A program made the translations under genes and the position numbers. A stretch of DNA of 64,000 bases, taken from positions 4,648,720 through 4,712,719 of the forward strand of contig OX422189.1 of the NCBI GenBank assembly GCA_949130485.1, in the 5' to 3' direction. Under the pieces are notes generated by a model that saw only the letters and a list, made by a program, of their open reading frames with translations, had not been told where the DNA came from and did not search any database. This DNA comes from Agelas oroides. Lineage: Eukaryota > Porifera > Demospongiae > Agelasida > Agelasidae. Positions 37,101 to 51,359 of this stretch are shown piece by piece; position 1 is the stretch's first letter; each line of letters opens with the position of its first letter.

Positions 37101-40100
37101 AGCCTGACCCACTTCTGCAAAACGAGAAAAGTCTGGTGAACCACATATACAAACCGGGTCCCACTGCACCCTATGGTGTCATCCATTTCGTTAGATAACA
37201 ATACTTCACTGTTTGTGTACCAATAACGTCAGTATTGAAAATGGCAACAGAGAGCCAGGACTACTGCAGGATGGACTGAACTTTAGATGTAAACAGAAAT
37301 GCTAATTACCTACTGTTTAATACTAGAACATTGTGGGGGCTAGCCTGAGCAAGCAGCTACTATGGCTACACATGAATAGACTATAAGCTTCACGCTGAAA
37401 TCATGAGCTGAATCACTAGCGTTTATGAGTGCCGTTTACGCACAACCCTTACCTGAAGCGATCTCAACCGGCGTGTCATTTTGTACGGTCTGCGAGCAGC
37501 CTGCCGTTGATGTCGGGTCGGTCCGTAGCTGCTGTGACAAACAAGAAGTAAGGTGCCGTGCATGCTTCAACTTGAGCCGTCTCCGCTACGGTTGCAGACG
37601 TTGCACTCTGGCAGTAGCCCAGCATTGCCCATCACCTATTGAGGCTACTACTATAAAGTGCATGAGGCCGAGGACGTTCAATTTTCGGGAAATAATGTGC
37701 ATTTAAAATTTAGTACGGTATATGGCTGCAAGCAGGCATAGATAGATACACACACACTTCCGCAATGCAGTCCCGCTAGTGTGGGGCTCGCTCAGGCTCG
37801 CCCCAATTATTTAGTGCAGGTACTAATTTACTAGTGTGCTGAGTTCATTTGTGGTTTACTTGGTTTTCATGTTTGTACAGTTGGTTTATCTTATCACTTG
37901 GTTCTGTACCCAAGACATGATGTGTTATGCTTCTGTATCATGTGGTTCCTTTGTAACCTCATGTTCTACCTGTCACTTTTAGATTTCCTGTGTATCTGGC
38001 ACCTGTTTGTCTCTTTGTAAGGTCACCTTATCTTTCATCACGCTTAGGTCATTGGATTTTTGTAGTGCATTTAAGTCAGTTTGTTACTTCAGTGAGTTAG
38101 TTCTGTTTGTCATTTGCTATCCTGTAGATTCCTATTTTGCTCAAGTATAAATTTTAAAATAACTCTTACCAGCTACCAGCCTTTGTATCCGCTACAAGGA
38201 GCAGTATTTCTTGATGCGCATGTGCACTTTATGCTCAGCATTTCAGGAGTCAGCAGCATCAATTGAAATCTGGTTACATCATACAGCTAATTGCATTCCA
38301 GTGGGACACAGCTCATACATAGTTCACCAGACTCTTCCCTTCCAGTGAACTGAGTATGGCTTGTGAGACTGCATAGCCCAGCCCCAGCCCAGTAGTGGGG
38401 TTTGAGCACAACACTGTATTTCGGAACTGATAGCAGTATCAGTTGGAACATGTGGACCAGAAATCCTGTTCACGTGCCCAACCTTATGCACAAACTACAG
38501 TCTGAATTTCTGCATGGTGCTATATGTATTCCAACTGATCTGTTATACTTTTAGTTCAAGTCTACTGACATGAACAGGCTTTTATACTGGGAAATTCCCT
38601 TGCAGTAAAGAGGACCAACACACAGCAAGACAAGATTATCATTCTTGCCCTGGCTAAACAGACACTAGGCAGGCTTGTGTTCAGATTTTTCTAAACGGGG
38701 TCCGGGCACGAGACTAACAGATACCTGCTTTTATACAGCAAAGCATATACACAAGCAATGCAATACCTGGTTTACCCTCTGGAACTTGTGAATCAGCAGA
38801 GACCTCACCATGGACATGTAAGCCGCATGGTACGGCTGATTTTAATGCATCAAAGAATTAGTGTACTTGGAGGTGCGCGCCTGCTTCTCAGTACGTTTTG
38901 GGACCAAACCGCCAAATTTAAAGACCTACGACTATACGGTATGATAGACTGTGGGTGAGTGGTTTTATACACTCTCAGGAAGTCAGCAGACAGTAACTGC
39001 TTTTTTATGAGAAGCATGAATGCACATGCAGTTACTGACCTTTTCGCCCACAAATTTGTTGATACGCTTCATTAGTAAGGTGGTAAATAAACTGCTGAGG
39101 TAGAGGAAAAGAGGGCCTTTGGCAATGCTTGTCTGTAGTTGAGGGAAAATGACATGGTGGCATATTATACTACTACCATACTACATCCACTGTGTATTGT
39201 GGGATTGAACCTATGCAGTAATGAAAATGGACATAGGGATATTGAATGTGCAGAAACCGAAAGGTTGCATGGGGGTACAGATAAGACCCATTGACAACAC
39301 AATCTACAATGACAGTGAAAATGAACTCATGCACACTCAAATTGATTAACAGGATAATGAATATTTACAGTGCTGGAGGTAAAGGTCATAGTACTCTTTC
39401 CGATAAGGTCATACATGCAGGTTATGATTATCATCTCGAGATGTGTGTAGTATTGTGTATAGCTGTAGCAGGATGTTATTTTACCCGGTCCATCTTGAGG
39501 GTGTCTAGCAAGTAGAGTGGTATAAATCCTTGGGGAAGAAGGATAACAACACGGGCAGCAACAAATGCACATGCAACCTGCAAATGGAAAGATGACACCA
39601 ACTTCAAGATTATTACGCATGCATATAATTCAGTTGACAGGCAATGCTTTTGCCCTTTCATGTCGAATCTCATAATGCTTCACCCTCTTGTGTACATACC
39701 CAATACATGTGGTGGGTTCACTCCGCATTGCTTGCATGGAAGCCTGAAATCTTACCAGATAGAATTCTGGATTAGTCAGCCATTTGTACCACTTCAATTT
39801 TGGTGGGTTGGCGTTTGGGTTTTCATGAATAAAGATCTGGAAAGACATTGTCACCATCAGCCCCAAACCAGTCACTACCAGTGCCATAATCTGCAGAACA
39901 AGAAAATTACAATGTTGCTGAGATCGTATCAGTGGAGGGAGTACTCTAGCACTGCAAAAACTACTTGTTTAAAATGACCATAAGTGCATGGTTACTGCAG
40001 TTTTAAGGTTCATTGAACAGGTGGGTAGTATGATTAAAGGAATTTCAAAACACACCCACCCATCCCCTCATAATTCCATCTAGCTTCAAAGAGCTAGCTA

Positions 40101-43100
40101 GCATGGACAGTTCATATGCATCCACCTGCAGGCTATTATTTGCTTCTGAACCAGATAATAGCCAGCAGATGGATGGTATATATTGGCTAGCAGACAAGTG
40201 TCTCTGCTAGTTCTTTGACACCTGTTCAATGAAACTGCAGTAACCTTCAGCTGTTCGGTGATTATGAGATCATTGTTGTTATTGCATGCTCTTTGATACA
40301 TCCATGCAGGTGCATGTGACCTCTTTCAAGGATGTTCAGTGGTCACTATTATACAAGATCAGTGTCTGGGAAGCTTCTTCTCTGTTTCTCTTATGCAATT
40401 AGCAAAATATACAATACATAACCACCGGCTCTTCAGCTTGTAGGGTAACCACTCCAAGGTTAAGGTTACGGGTACATGTTCATGAATAAAATTAGTATGT
40501 CAAAAACCTGCCTGTATAACTTTTCCTACAAAAAAGCTACCGGATTTTTACAACAACCAGTCGCTACAGAGTGCATTCGGCCACAGTTCAGCATAATACT
40601 AACTTTGCCACAGTACGCAGTCAAGTGACACTAGGCGGCTGCTCGGTGGATTACGAGTACAAACTTCTACGTCAGTTTACTACGACAGTAGGAGGAACTA
40701 GCTGCTATTTATGGCTTAAACAGAGCCAGAGCAACTCACTGCAGGGCCACACGAAGCGTTTTTGCTCATATCTCGGAACAGAACTGAGCAGCAGTGGCTG
40801 AAAGGCTACTGAATACTCGAAAAACCGGTACCGAGAGACTTCAAAAACAAACTACGGCGAACTGGAAAATTTTTCTTTCAAAAACGCTTCGTGTGGCCCT
40901 GCAGCGATGTCGTACAAATAGATAAAATGCTGGTATACGGCATTCTGTGTGCAACAACGCGAGCGAACTGACGTAGAAATTTGTACTCGTACTCCACCGA
41001 GCAGCCGCCTGCTGTCACTCGACTGTGTACTGTAGCGAAGTTAGTATTATGCTGAACTATAGCTGAATGCCCTCTGTAGTGACTGCCTGTTGTAAATATC
41101 CAGTAGCTTTTATGTAGGAAAAGTTATATAGGCAAGTTTTTGACATACTAATTTTATTCATGAACTTGTACCCGTAACCTTAAAACAACCAATTTGGTTT
41201 TGCAGTACCACTCCAAGGTTAAAACAACCAATTTGGTTTTGCAGTGCTGACATATTGTGTAACATAGGTACACATTATCATTGGGCAATGAACAGTATGT
41301 GGTCTCTGTACAGGCCAACGACATGCAAGCATGTGCTCATTCATCTAGCTATTGTTCATCATACCCAAAAGATGTTCTTGTCATCAGGAGTAAGGTCAGC
41401 AGTATCGACACTATTGTTGACCTTCTCCAGCAGTATCCAGAAGCAGATAAAGACAGTGAGGAAGGAACCCATGCTGAACGCAAACCTACAAGTATGCAAG
41501 TGAATGTGAATGTAAGATTGCTGGTTATTGGTACATAGGCATTACATTAAATTCATGCATTAGGGGTCTGTAACTGGGATGAGGGACCAGCAACACAGAC
41601 TACCAGTGCTTTGGGGAGTGGTCACTAGATTATCAAAAAAAATTAATGACTGAAAATATCGACTTGTGCTGTGTTTAGTGGCTGCCAGCAGCATTGATTA
41701 GCAATGAGAAAGACAATTAGGGTTAGCCGAATTGAAAGTGAAAGCAGATAAGGTACAACATGTACAAATGTGCAGGCCAGTAGGGGCGCATGGTGGTTCA
41801 CTGTATCTGTTTACACTGCATAGGACTCATAATGTCTCAAAAAGCACCACTAGGTCATGTATCCACTTAATATAAGTAAATGAATAAGGTGTTTAAGTTC
41901 CGCTGGTACTTGGTTATCCACCTCATGTGTATACTAGAATGCACATCCTGGGAGCATTATAACACCACATTAGATCAATTACACATAAAGAGAGCAAAGC
42001 CATCATCTTTCTGTAGCATGCTGTGTAAGAGGAAGGCTAAGAACAAACAATTCTACCACAATCAGCGCTCAGCACTGTCAATAATGCCATACCCGACAAG
42101 CCTTCCCCTGACACCCGGCAGGAATTGAGACTTGCTGTGGGTGGACACATAATTGCATGTGCACATAAAATTAGCCACATGTGAACGGCATGTTTGACTC
42201 ATTATGTGGGTGTGTTTACAAGGTACAAGTCTGGGTAGGTACAAAACCTGGACTCTGAACTCTGGACTGGACCATGGACTGGACTATGGACTGGATTATG
42301 GACTCAATTTTGGACTTAATTTTGGACTTAATTTTGGACTGAACAGCAGAATGTATGAACTTAGCTCATGTTTCGGAACTTCCAGGCCTTCCCATCTTCC
42401 AGTTTTGATTGGTTCCAGTTTAGGATTCCTATGCATTTTTATAACGCAAATGGCAGCGTTTAAGGCCTAGACAATGCACTGGGAGATAGGTAATTGAGCT
42501 AGAGACCAAGTAGTCTCGCAAGCCACAACCTTTGCGAAGAGTGGGCTTATGAGACTAGAGGCTGAGGTGCTGTATAGTAAGCATATCTGCACAGAGGAGC
42601 AGAAGCAAGCCTTGTAACAGCCAGGCAAACTAGAGCCCCCATCTGATCGTGATTTCAGCAGTCATTAGACATTATGAACTTGCAACTCCTTGCCAACCAG
42701 CTGACGCTTGGAGGCTGTAAGAGCAGAGTGATGGCTTAAACCAACTAGCCAGTCTTGCTAAAAGCTGCACACATGCATGTCAGCTCCTACTGTTAGGCCA
42801 ACCCCCAACTCATTGATCCAGCATTCAAAGTTTTCGTTGAACAGCAGATCTAGAACAGTATTCCAATCAAGTCCAAAATCCAGTCCATATATATTCCAGT
42901 CCATAATCCAGTCCAGAGTCCATGCAGGTTTTGTACCTACCCTACAAGTCTTGTTATGCACCTATAGGTTAGTAGGCTTCACCCTTGGCACCAAACCAAG
43001 GTGTACTATGGCAGGGATAGGTCACCCTCAGGTCAACCTGAAAAAACTGAAAGTGAAACCACTGCAAAGGTCCAAGGGTTAAGTAAGTCTTTCTGTGACT

Positions 43101-44000
43101 GAGAACATCACAAGATATGGCTGCATGTGCATGTTTGTGGTTACGCCAAACTTTTAGGTTGCAGTATTGGAAAGGGCTTATAGGGTGTGGGTTTTTTGTC
43201 TGGCATGCAGTCATACAGCATAGCAATGCTCTCACATGATGCTAGGGAAGTCACAACACATAGATACATGTATATGTACATAAACAGTTGTGGGTATTTC
43301 ACTCCCTCCAATCCTAGCCCGTTATGGTCACAATTATAATGGTACATGCAGGTTGTTTGAGGCATACTCCATTGCTTCAAAGCATGCACAGATCATTACA
43401 TTGAATACCTAAGCCAGTACACATGTGCATGCAACTCTCGCAAGCTACTATAATTATATGTTGTTCTTACCTGATGGAATTCAATTCCACTTTAATGTTC
43501 TTGTCTGTTGTCAGTTCTGGGATGAGCGATAGCTGGGCTATCTGAGCTGCAGCCCACCCAAACTGGAAAACAGCAGCAAAGCACGAGAAGTACAACACTT
43601 GATACCCCTCTGGTGCATCTGCACAGGTGAAACATTCGTGCCACACAAAAAAGAACGAAAACATGCCAGCTGCGACTCCCACTAGATGAAATATCTTTCT
43701 TCGTCCGTAGTTACACCGGCACTGGTCCGACCACATCCCCACAAAAGGCGTTGAAATAGCCCCAACAATCTGTGCTACTAGTATTATGGTACCGGCGCTT
43801 TTAGCCGACAGTTGTAGGACGAGCTCGAAGAACACCAAGCCGTACGGGTACCACATGGCGGCAGCCAACACGTGGAGGACGTGTCCCGTACCAAAGGCGA
43901 CCCGTCGGTACCATGGAAGGCGATACCCATTACTCGGTAAGCGGTCGCCATCACTCGGAAGGCCACTGCTTTCTCCAGGTACAGCTCCACCGCCACTCAT
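34168..44000 (-). CDS. MFSD12-like major facilitator transporter, complete
   Basis: A 12-helix-type MFS transporter of the MFSD12 group; the vertebrate member acts in lysosome/melanosome cysteine import. There are nine exons (minus strand): 44000-43471, 41485-41365, 39890-39756, 39577-39485, 39132-39040, 35366-35326, 35105-34946, 34618-34512 and 34414-34168. The sum is 1527 nt or 508 aa, with all phases consistent. Family signatures are GTGHVLHVLAAAMWYPYG, PFVGMWSDQC, YGRRKIFHLVG, FQFGWAAAQIAQLSLIPEL, NPEFYLV, KRINKFVGEKMTYF, GAGGSTLNVIS and SSAFVYGWMLFGDRFFNG. The C-terminus contains DEREELLS, an acidic dileucine motif of the [DE]xxxL[LI] type used for lysosomal sorting. Several exons (39132-39040, 35366-35326, 34618-34512) have no start codon of their own. 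Introns are rich in mobile elements. Confidence 0.93.
35758..35932. mobile_element. MITE with TTTCAAAACTCTAAT ends and telomere-like core
   Basis: GTACCTTTTCAAAACTCTAA pairs with TTAGAGCTTTGAAACCCACT. The core contains AACCCTAACCCAACCCTAA-like sequence. A related element with TTTCAAAGCTCTAAT ends lies at about 55866-56232. Confidence 0.5.
36311..36877. mobile_element. MITE-like element in MFSD12 intron
   Basis: TATATACCAATGGCGGCA at the left against TGCCGCCGCCTATGTATA at the right, with G-rich and C-rich stretches just inside. Internal ORFs show no domain. Confidence 0.45.
37093..38372. mobile_element. Old inverted-repeat element in MFSD12 intron
   Basis: AAGTCTTGCAAGCCTGACCC with AGTCTGGTGAACC at the left pairs with GTTCACCAGACTCTTCCC and GGCTTGTGAGACT at the right. 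It appears to be a diverged, larger relative of the TAGTCTCG family with the 37333-37807 MITE inserted in it. Confidence 0.4.
37333..37807. mobile_element. MITE, second copy of the CGAGCCTGAGC family
   Basis: Ends GGGGGCTAGCCTGAGCAAGC and GCTCGCTCAGGCTCGCCCC. Shares internal blocks with 33545-33937. A Cys-rich 93-codon ORF inside (37425-37706) follows the repeat and is not considered a gene. Confidence 0.55.
40464..41179. mobile_element. TTAA-site foldback element, arms ~300 bp
   Basis: TTAA at 40460-40463 and 41180-41183. The arms start GGTTACGGGTACATGTTCAT and ATGAACTTGTACCCGTAACC and pair almost throughout, including CTGCAGGGCCACACGAAGCG near the centre (about 40739 and 40886). Located in MFSD12 intron 2. 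Confidence 0.85.
41207..41245. repeat. Duplicated empty insertion site
   Basis: A 39-bp sequence containing CTCCAAGGTTAAAACAACC is an intact tandem copy of the site into which the 40464-41179 element inserted (left half 40448-40463, right half 41180-41206). A single TTAA is present here, so the element duplicated TTAA on insertion. Confidence 0.8.
42216..42957. mobile_element. Foldback element with GGACTGGAT minisatellite arms
   Basis: GGTAGGTACAAAACCTGGAC with CTGGACTGGACCATGGACTG-type repeats (about 42249-42346) is mirrored inverted at about 42840-42957 (CCAGTCCATAATCCAGTCC, GCAGGTTTTGTACCTACC). Located in MFSD12 intron 1. Confidence 0.75.
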
Positions 44001-44718
44001 CTTGACGACAGACGACCGTCAACCATTGGCATTACGAGGTCAAAGTGCAGTCGGTGTCGCTTGCGCGCTCGGAGTCAAATAATTAAAGTTCACTAACTGC
44101 GTGTACGTAGACTCGTCCTCAGAACTGTTATAGGAAGTTGGTTCGTGCAAGACAGCAACTAGATCCGTACCTTTACACAATACATACGTAGCTCTTAGCG
44201 CAGCATGCAGAAGCAGGTCGGGGCCGCGTAGCGGCTTTCTCGGCCTCGATGCGCGTATGCATCAACCACGAAAAATTATTGGTCGGTGGAAGCAATGACA
44301 ATGTGACATCATGCCTGTTTCAATTCAGATTTACTCTGCATCTTGCGATGATATATAGCGGATTATAAAAGGGGTGGGGCTCGTTAATATTTCCTATCCA
44401 GCTTGAAGAAGATGTGCGGTCCCGTGTAGAAATCGAAGGTTATTCCGTCGCGTATTTCGATGGGAGACAATTTATTCACACAAGTTGGACTACGCTCACG
44501 TGACGTGTGACATCTTAGCTACATCCAGAGGCTACCAAACCAACGAAGACAAGGATGTTCACCACATGTTGTAAGAACAAAAAAAAAGTAGTACATTCCC
44601 TGACCCCAGCCCTAGCCCTAACCCTAACCCCTTCCCTCAACCATTTGGCCAACAAGCAACTTCGGTCGACCAACGCACTGTACAGCCTAATCAACGGTAG
44701 CGCGACGGATTTACGAAC
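44001..44718. other. MFSD12 upstream region
   Basis: Should contain the MFSD12 promoter on the minus strand. A short CCCTAGCCCTAACCCTAACC stretch at about 44608-44627 is telomere-like. No gene was recognised. Confidence 0.45.
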
Positions 44719-45123
44719 CAGTGGCGTAGCCAGGACACCATCGATGCTAGGGCACAGTATGGGCACACTACGTTTGTACGAACGTCTGCGGAAACTGCAG
44801 AAGCATTTAGGGGGGTCTCCCCCAGAAAATTTTGGAATTTTACAGCCTCCCATGCATGTCGGTTCTGAGGCTATACCGTAGTGCATTATAAGTCACTTAC
44901 GGCAAACTCGCGTATGGTGAGCGTACGACACCCGTAATTCTGTAGATATATACATAGCGATACTGCGCCGTTCGATTTCAAGACCATTTAGCACACGATT
45001 TGCGATCGACAGTGATACTATATATCAGCGCCAATAATTCGATTGTGTACCTGCACTGGTGGGGCACGGCCTGTAGTTGCTAGGGCACGTGCCCTAATGT
45101 GCCCCAGCCTGGCTACGCCACTG
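44719..45123. mobile_element. hAT-type MITE, 405 bp, 8-bp TSD
   Basis: Ends CAGTGGCGTAGCCAGGAC and the inverted AGCCTGGCTACGCCACTG. Perfect 8-bp duplications TTACGAAC at 44711-44718 and 45124-45131. CAGNG-type ends with 8-bp duplication are characteristic of the hAT superfamily. No transposase is present. Confidence 0.85.
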
Positions 45124-45189
45124 TTACGAACAGCTCCTTGTTGATATCGAAATTCTGACGTAATTTGTTGCGACACGTGACTTCCGTAG

Positions 45190-46710
45190 GCCTGCTCCGA
45201 TCATGTTCCTGTCTTTTTTTGAACTTAGCATATCCATGTAGGCAGTTCTGACACTTTCAGCTCGCGTGGTAATACTAGCCTTTATGATAATATTGACTGG
45301 CGTAAAATTGACCCTGCCTCAATAGAGGCTTACAAGATTTGTGTTCAGGCAAGTTTGCCCACTCTTTCAGATGAGTTGCTAGATTGCTCAACCCCAGATT
45401 GCAAGTCACATCATCCAGCTATTGACTATGCATGTGAAAAACTGTTCTTTTGTCTGTATCATGCCGGACAACAATGTTTTCCACAGTTCAGTAAACGTGC
45501 TAAGGTTATGCCAGGATGGAATGACTCAGTTAGACTACTTCGCAGTAAAGCTCTATTTTGGAATCGTTTGTGGTCAGATAATGGTTGTCCCTCTAGTGGT
45601 GTTCTATCGCAAATCAGGAAAAAAGCCAAGTCTCGCTATAAATATGCTGGTAGATCTCTAAAACGCCGGAAAGATCACATTGTCAGTAAGAAAATCAGTT
45701 CTGCCTTAACTGGGAGACACGATCATGTTTTCTGGCAAGAAATAAAAGGTTCAAGCACTCCAGACTGGTAAACGCTCACAGTCCTCAATTGTTGATGGTT
45801 TTACAAACGTGCGAGATATAACAAATAACTTTCGTAGTAAACTTATATCAATTGTTCCTGAGACTGTATCAGAAGCCTTGGAAAAACTGAGAACCAACAA
45901 GCAGGATGGCAGCCAACTCTCTTCAAACCATCTCCTTCTTGCAGCCCCTGTTCTGGATGAATTTCTATCGAAATTCTTTACAGTCATTAGGCATATGCCG
46001 CAGCTACTCAGGAACTGCACATTGATTCCTATTCCTAAGTCAGGGAAGGATCCGTCTCAATCAGACAATTATAGACCCATTGCTTTGGCCCCTACTCTGA
46101 GTAAGGTTCTTGAATGGAGTATACTACTACAGTTTGGCTCCTACTTATCAACGTCTGATTTGCAATTTGGCTTTAAAAGTGGTGCTTCCACTGATTCTTG
46201 TATGGGTCTGCTAAAGAACACTATTGCTCTTCACATCCATCGTAAGACTAAGGTCTATGGCTGCTTTCTAGATGCCAGTAAAGCGTTTGATAGAGTAAGT
46301 CATAACACCCTGTTCAATATTCTGGAAGAGAAATGCACCCCCTATTTTACTGCGCTTTCTCTGGTCTTGGTACAACGACCAGTCTTACACTGTTAAATGG
46401 AACTCCTATGTATCAGACCCCTTTGGTGTAACAAATGGTGTACGTCAAGGTGGGGTACTATCACCGGTCTTATTTACGGTTTATCTGGATGAGCTACTAC
46501 AGCGCTTGTCTACTCTCGATCTTGGTTGTCATGTTGGCCATCATTACGTTGGCTCCTTATGTTATGCTGATGATATTGCCCTTCTTGCTCCATCACCCTC
46601 AGCTCTCAGAATTCTTCTCAGAGAATGTGAACTCTTTGCCACTGATCACAATCTCATCTTCAATGCTGCCAAAATCAGTTAATCTGTTTTCGATCTTCAC
46701 CTAAGGTTAA
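45190..46710 (+). pseudogene. LINE reverse transcriptase relic, 5' section
   Basis: Non-LTR retrotransposon coding sequence lacking the endonuclease. The frame at 45355-45771 is a linker with a WNRLWSD-type region. The frame at 45809-46396 holds YRPIALAPTLSKVLEW, LQFGFKSGASTDSC and the motif A-like FLDASKAFDRVSH. After a further frameshift GVRQGGVLSPVLF and the catalytic YADD (46563-46574) follow. At least two frameshifts and stops make it inactive. The clade is uncertain; a CR1/L2- or Jockey-like group is plausible. The reading resumes after an insert at 46711-47621. Confidence 0.85.
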
Positions 46711-47621
46711 GGTAGGACAACCTTGAATCACGAATCGGGCCGATTCCGCTCATGAATAATTAATGGTCAGGTGACCATAATGGCGCAATTGAAATTCATT
46801 GGCTTGTTTACACTTTCCCATGGCGGCAACCGGAATCAACAAGGGGGGCGTGTCCCTTTGATGTGGCCTGCGGCCCTTTGTAGTGGTCTGGCGGAACTTT
46901 GAAAAAATCCTCCAACACTTTAATCAAAAAAAGAAAAAAAAAAGCACAGTAAAAAGATTTTCTAGCTCGTTGAATGTGATGGTTGGCTATTTGTGTGTGC
47001 AAAGCTTGCCTGAGTGGGCTTGAATGTTTGTGAGTGTACTGGAAAGGCAGAGAGCCATCCTGGAAACGGGTATCATCACACAGCTGTCTGGCAAAGGTAC
47101 TGTAGAAAGCTTACTTTCGGGCTTGTGGGCCCCGCCCGATTTTATGCTAGCGGGAATGTGTGTAACTTGGCTCCATTCTAGGGGCAATGACAGGGAGTAG
47201 GTTTGTGGGCATTACTCCCTGGCCTGGAGGTGAGCGGGAAAAAGCATACATAGTTTTGTAGGGGGTGAGTTGGGCTTTCTGTAACTGGGCTCAGTTTTGG
47301 CTGGTTTGAGTGGAGGTGTGTCGAATTTTTCTTGAAAGCCAGCACAGCCCAAATTACTGTTTTTGAGGTCAAATGTGTGTTTTGGCCTGTAGACTGGGAT
47401 TGAAGTGGTCCCGGGACAAATCCATACGTAAAGTGTTTACTTGTTTTGTGTGTGTGTTGATGATGTGGTCAGACTAGGGGTGGAGCCTTGGAGAGAGTGT
47501 AAATTTTTATTTTAGCTGAGGGACTAAAAATTGAGTTTTTTGGCATTATCAGGTAGAGAAAGCAGTTTGGTACAAACGTTTTGTGAATCTTGAGTACACT
47601 TAGACATTACCCATCTATCCG
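46711..47621. mobile_element. 911-bp TTAA-flanked insert splitting the LINE
   Basis: TTAA at 46707-46710 and 47622-47625. Removing the insert plus one TTAA restores the LINE reading frame, from SPKVK through to the LLDTVTHLGH region. No clear terminal inverted repeat or coding domain was found, so the element class is open. Its start (GGTAGGACAACC) differs from the GGTTACG family. Confidence 0.7.
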
Positions 47622-48360
47622 TTAAATGCACTGGCAATTTTTTCTTCTCAGATCAACTTCTTGACACTGTTACCCACCTTGGTCATGTCTTACATTGTTC
47701 ACTTGATGACAGTGATGACATCAAGAGAGCCACACTTGAAACGTGTAAAAAAAGCCAATATTATCCTAAGTACTTTTTCTTTGTGTGATCCACATGTCAA
47801 GACGGTCCTCTTTAACTCTCACTGCTTGTCGTTGTATGGTGGTGCTCTCTGGGACATCACCTGCAGACAGCTTACTTCCTTGGAGGTTGCCTTCAATAAT
47901 ATTCTCAGGCAAATTTGGAGGCTCCCAAGAAATTGCCACACTCGAATTTTGCATAAAATTGCACATCTTGATAGTGTTTTTAATCGACTTATACGTTTAT
48001 CTGACCGTTTTTCAAGAAAGACCTGTGAGTCAAATTCCTATTTGCTTTGTGACTCTTTTACCCTATTCAACACCAGTGTGTTTACTCCAGTCGGCAGCAA
48101 TCGTTATTGTGCTCACAAATACCTGAAATTGCACTTCGAGGAAGACCTTATTTGTGCTGACTTTGCAAGATACCTGTGCATCGGTAACTCCAGTGTAAGA
48201 GACTTGGACATTGAGTCGATGATACAAATTATTTGTTGTAACTAATTATCTCCACTTTATTACTAATTTCAGTACCTTTACTCAACTGTCTTCCTTTACC
48301 ATTACTTCTACTTCCTGTACACCTACATTTGGTGTGTATATCGAAAATTATTATTATACG
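47622..48360 (+). pseudogene. LINE relic, 3' section
   Basis: Continues the reverse transcriptase C-terminal region: DTVTHLGHVLHCSL, LYGGALWDITC and NILRQIWRLPRNCHTRIL, ending at TAA (48243-48245 region). About 115 bases of 3' untranslated, pyrimidine-rich sequence follow to about 48360. Confidence 0.75.
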
Positions 48361-48538
48361 CTAGGAGCAGTTTGTATTCGACGAGTCGTTGCAATACCGG
48401 CAATGGAACCGCTTACGTATTCCACCCACGCAGTAGCCTCGTTCCCAGGCCGTTCCCGCCTCCAGTTTTCGATCGCTTCCATTATCATTTAAGGCTGCAA
48501 AAGGACTGCTTCAATGCAATACTGCTTCTTATATTCAG

Positions 48539-48641
48539 GCAATGGCTTGCCCGAAAACACCCAGATAAATCTTCGAAAATAAATGCTGACTCCCAGAAGA
48601 TCATGGAATTCTTTCGAGATATTTTTGTCAACCAAAACAAG
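48539..48641 (+). other. Possible orphan exon with an HPDK (J-domain-like) motif
   Basis: A stretch bounded by atattcag and gtacat encodes WLARKHPDKSSKINADSQ and IMEFFRDIFVNQNK. HPD followed by a short helix recalls DnaJ-like domains found in some sacsin-type invertebrate proteins. No neighbouring exons were found. It directly follows a TAGCCTCG-type MITE end. Chance is possible. Confidence 0.25.
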
Positions 48642-48688
48642 GTACATTTAATTGTATGGCTCAAGCGGATGCATCACGCATGTGCGCG

Positions 48689-50344
<1,656 letters not shown>

Positions 50345-50819
50345 GGAATGCTTCCCAGAATCAGCAGAAGTATTCGACGCTAATGCTACTCTGACTGAAA
50401 CTGTCACAAATCCCCAATTTGACCAAATCCCCCAGCTATTGAGCAAGGCAACAGACAAGAAACCAGTTATAATTACGAGTGTGAGGAAATCGAATACAAC
50501 TGGTCGTCTGCAGTTTGGAAAACAATACAGTTGATAGCACTGAGTAAGAATCCATTATGAGCATGAGGGAAATGGTGATCTACCAATTCGATCTGTCATA
50601 GTTGACAATTTGTTCATGCTTCGAGGTGTGGTCTCTAAGCACAAATGTGAGATTGAACAGGAAATGGCAGAGGTGTGTCAAAGGTAAAGCCAATATTATT
50701 AACTCAGAATGTCCATAATACCATGCGTATAAATAAATGGGATGATGTGTTTGTAGATGCATGTTTCTAAGTACGTATGCAACAACTCTTGCTCTAAGGA
50801 TGGTGTACTGTCTCTGCAG

Positions 50820-51359
50820 GCATTTTGTTGGTGGGCAAAAGGTGCCAAGGCTAGCATGCATAGCATGTGCAACAGAAATGTCTCAAATCAATGACAATAG
50901 TATTGACACCCTTGATGAACACCTATACACCCATGGAATGAAGAGAGTTGATGCCCCGCCAGATGGTCACTGCATCATCCATAGCTGCAGGATGGGCTTA
51001 GCAGAAGTAGGAACAAAGATGGAACATGAAGACTTACTCCAGCTTGCAGTGACAGAAATCTCTGATAATCTACGCTTCTATAGCGAGTTCCTTCCTGATG
51101 AAGACCTAAGCAGCCAGCTTGAAGCCTATGCTTTACTTCACAACTACCAAAGCACAGTTGTTGATCTGATGGTATATGCTCTAACAAATGCAACCAATAC
51201 CACCTGCAATAGTGTTCAGTACACTAGACGGAGAGGTTCGGACAACAAGGATAGAACCCCGACAAGGGAATGAAGCTAACCACACAATACATGTGTGCAA
51301 GTTTGGTCCTCACTATGATGCAGTCCTTGACACGGCAACACCACTAGATGCAGTTGCAG
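50820..51359 (+). pseudogene. OTU-type cysteine protease domain
   Basis: Contains YTHGMKRVDAPPDGHCIIHS; the DGHC Cys codon (50971-50973) corresponds to the OTU nucleophile motif DGxC. HVCKFGPHYDAVL near the end supplies the expected catalytic His (codon 51311-51313). The two halves are in different frames, with a shift near 51187-51200. OTU domains cleave ubiquitin or related modifiers; whether this one is active is unknown. Confidence 0.65.

Noticed and set aside
37425-37706. Cys-rich ORF resembling a RING or zinc finger
   Set aside because: It lies in a MITE whose other copy (33545-33937) does not keep the frame or the Cys spacing.
44608-44627. Telomere sequence
   Set aside because: Only three or so CCCTAA units, interrupted; likewise at 35850-35905. 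Too short and inside the contig.
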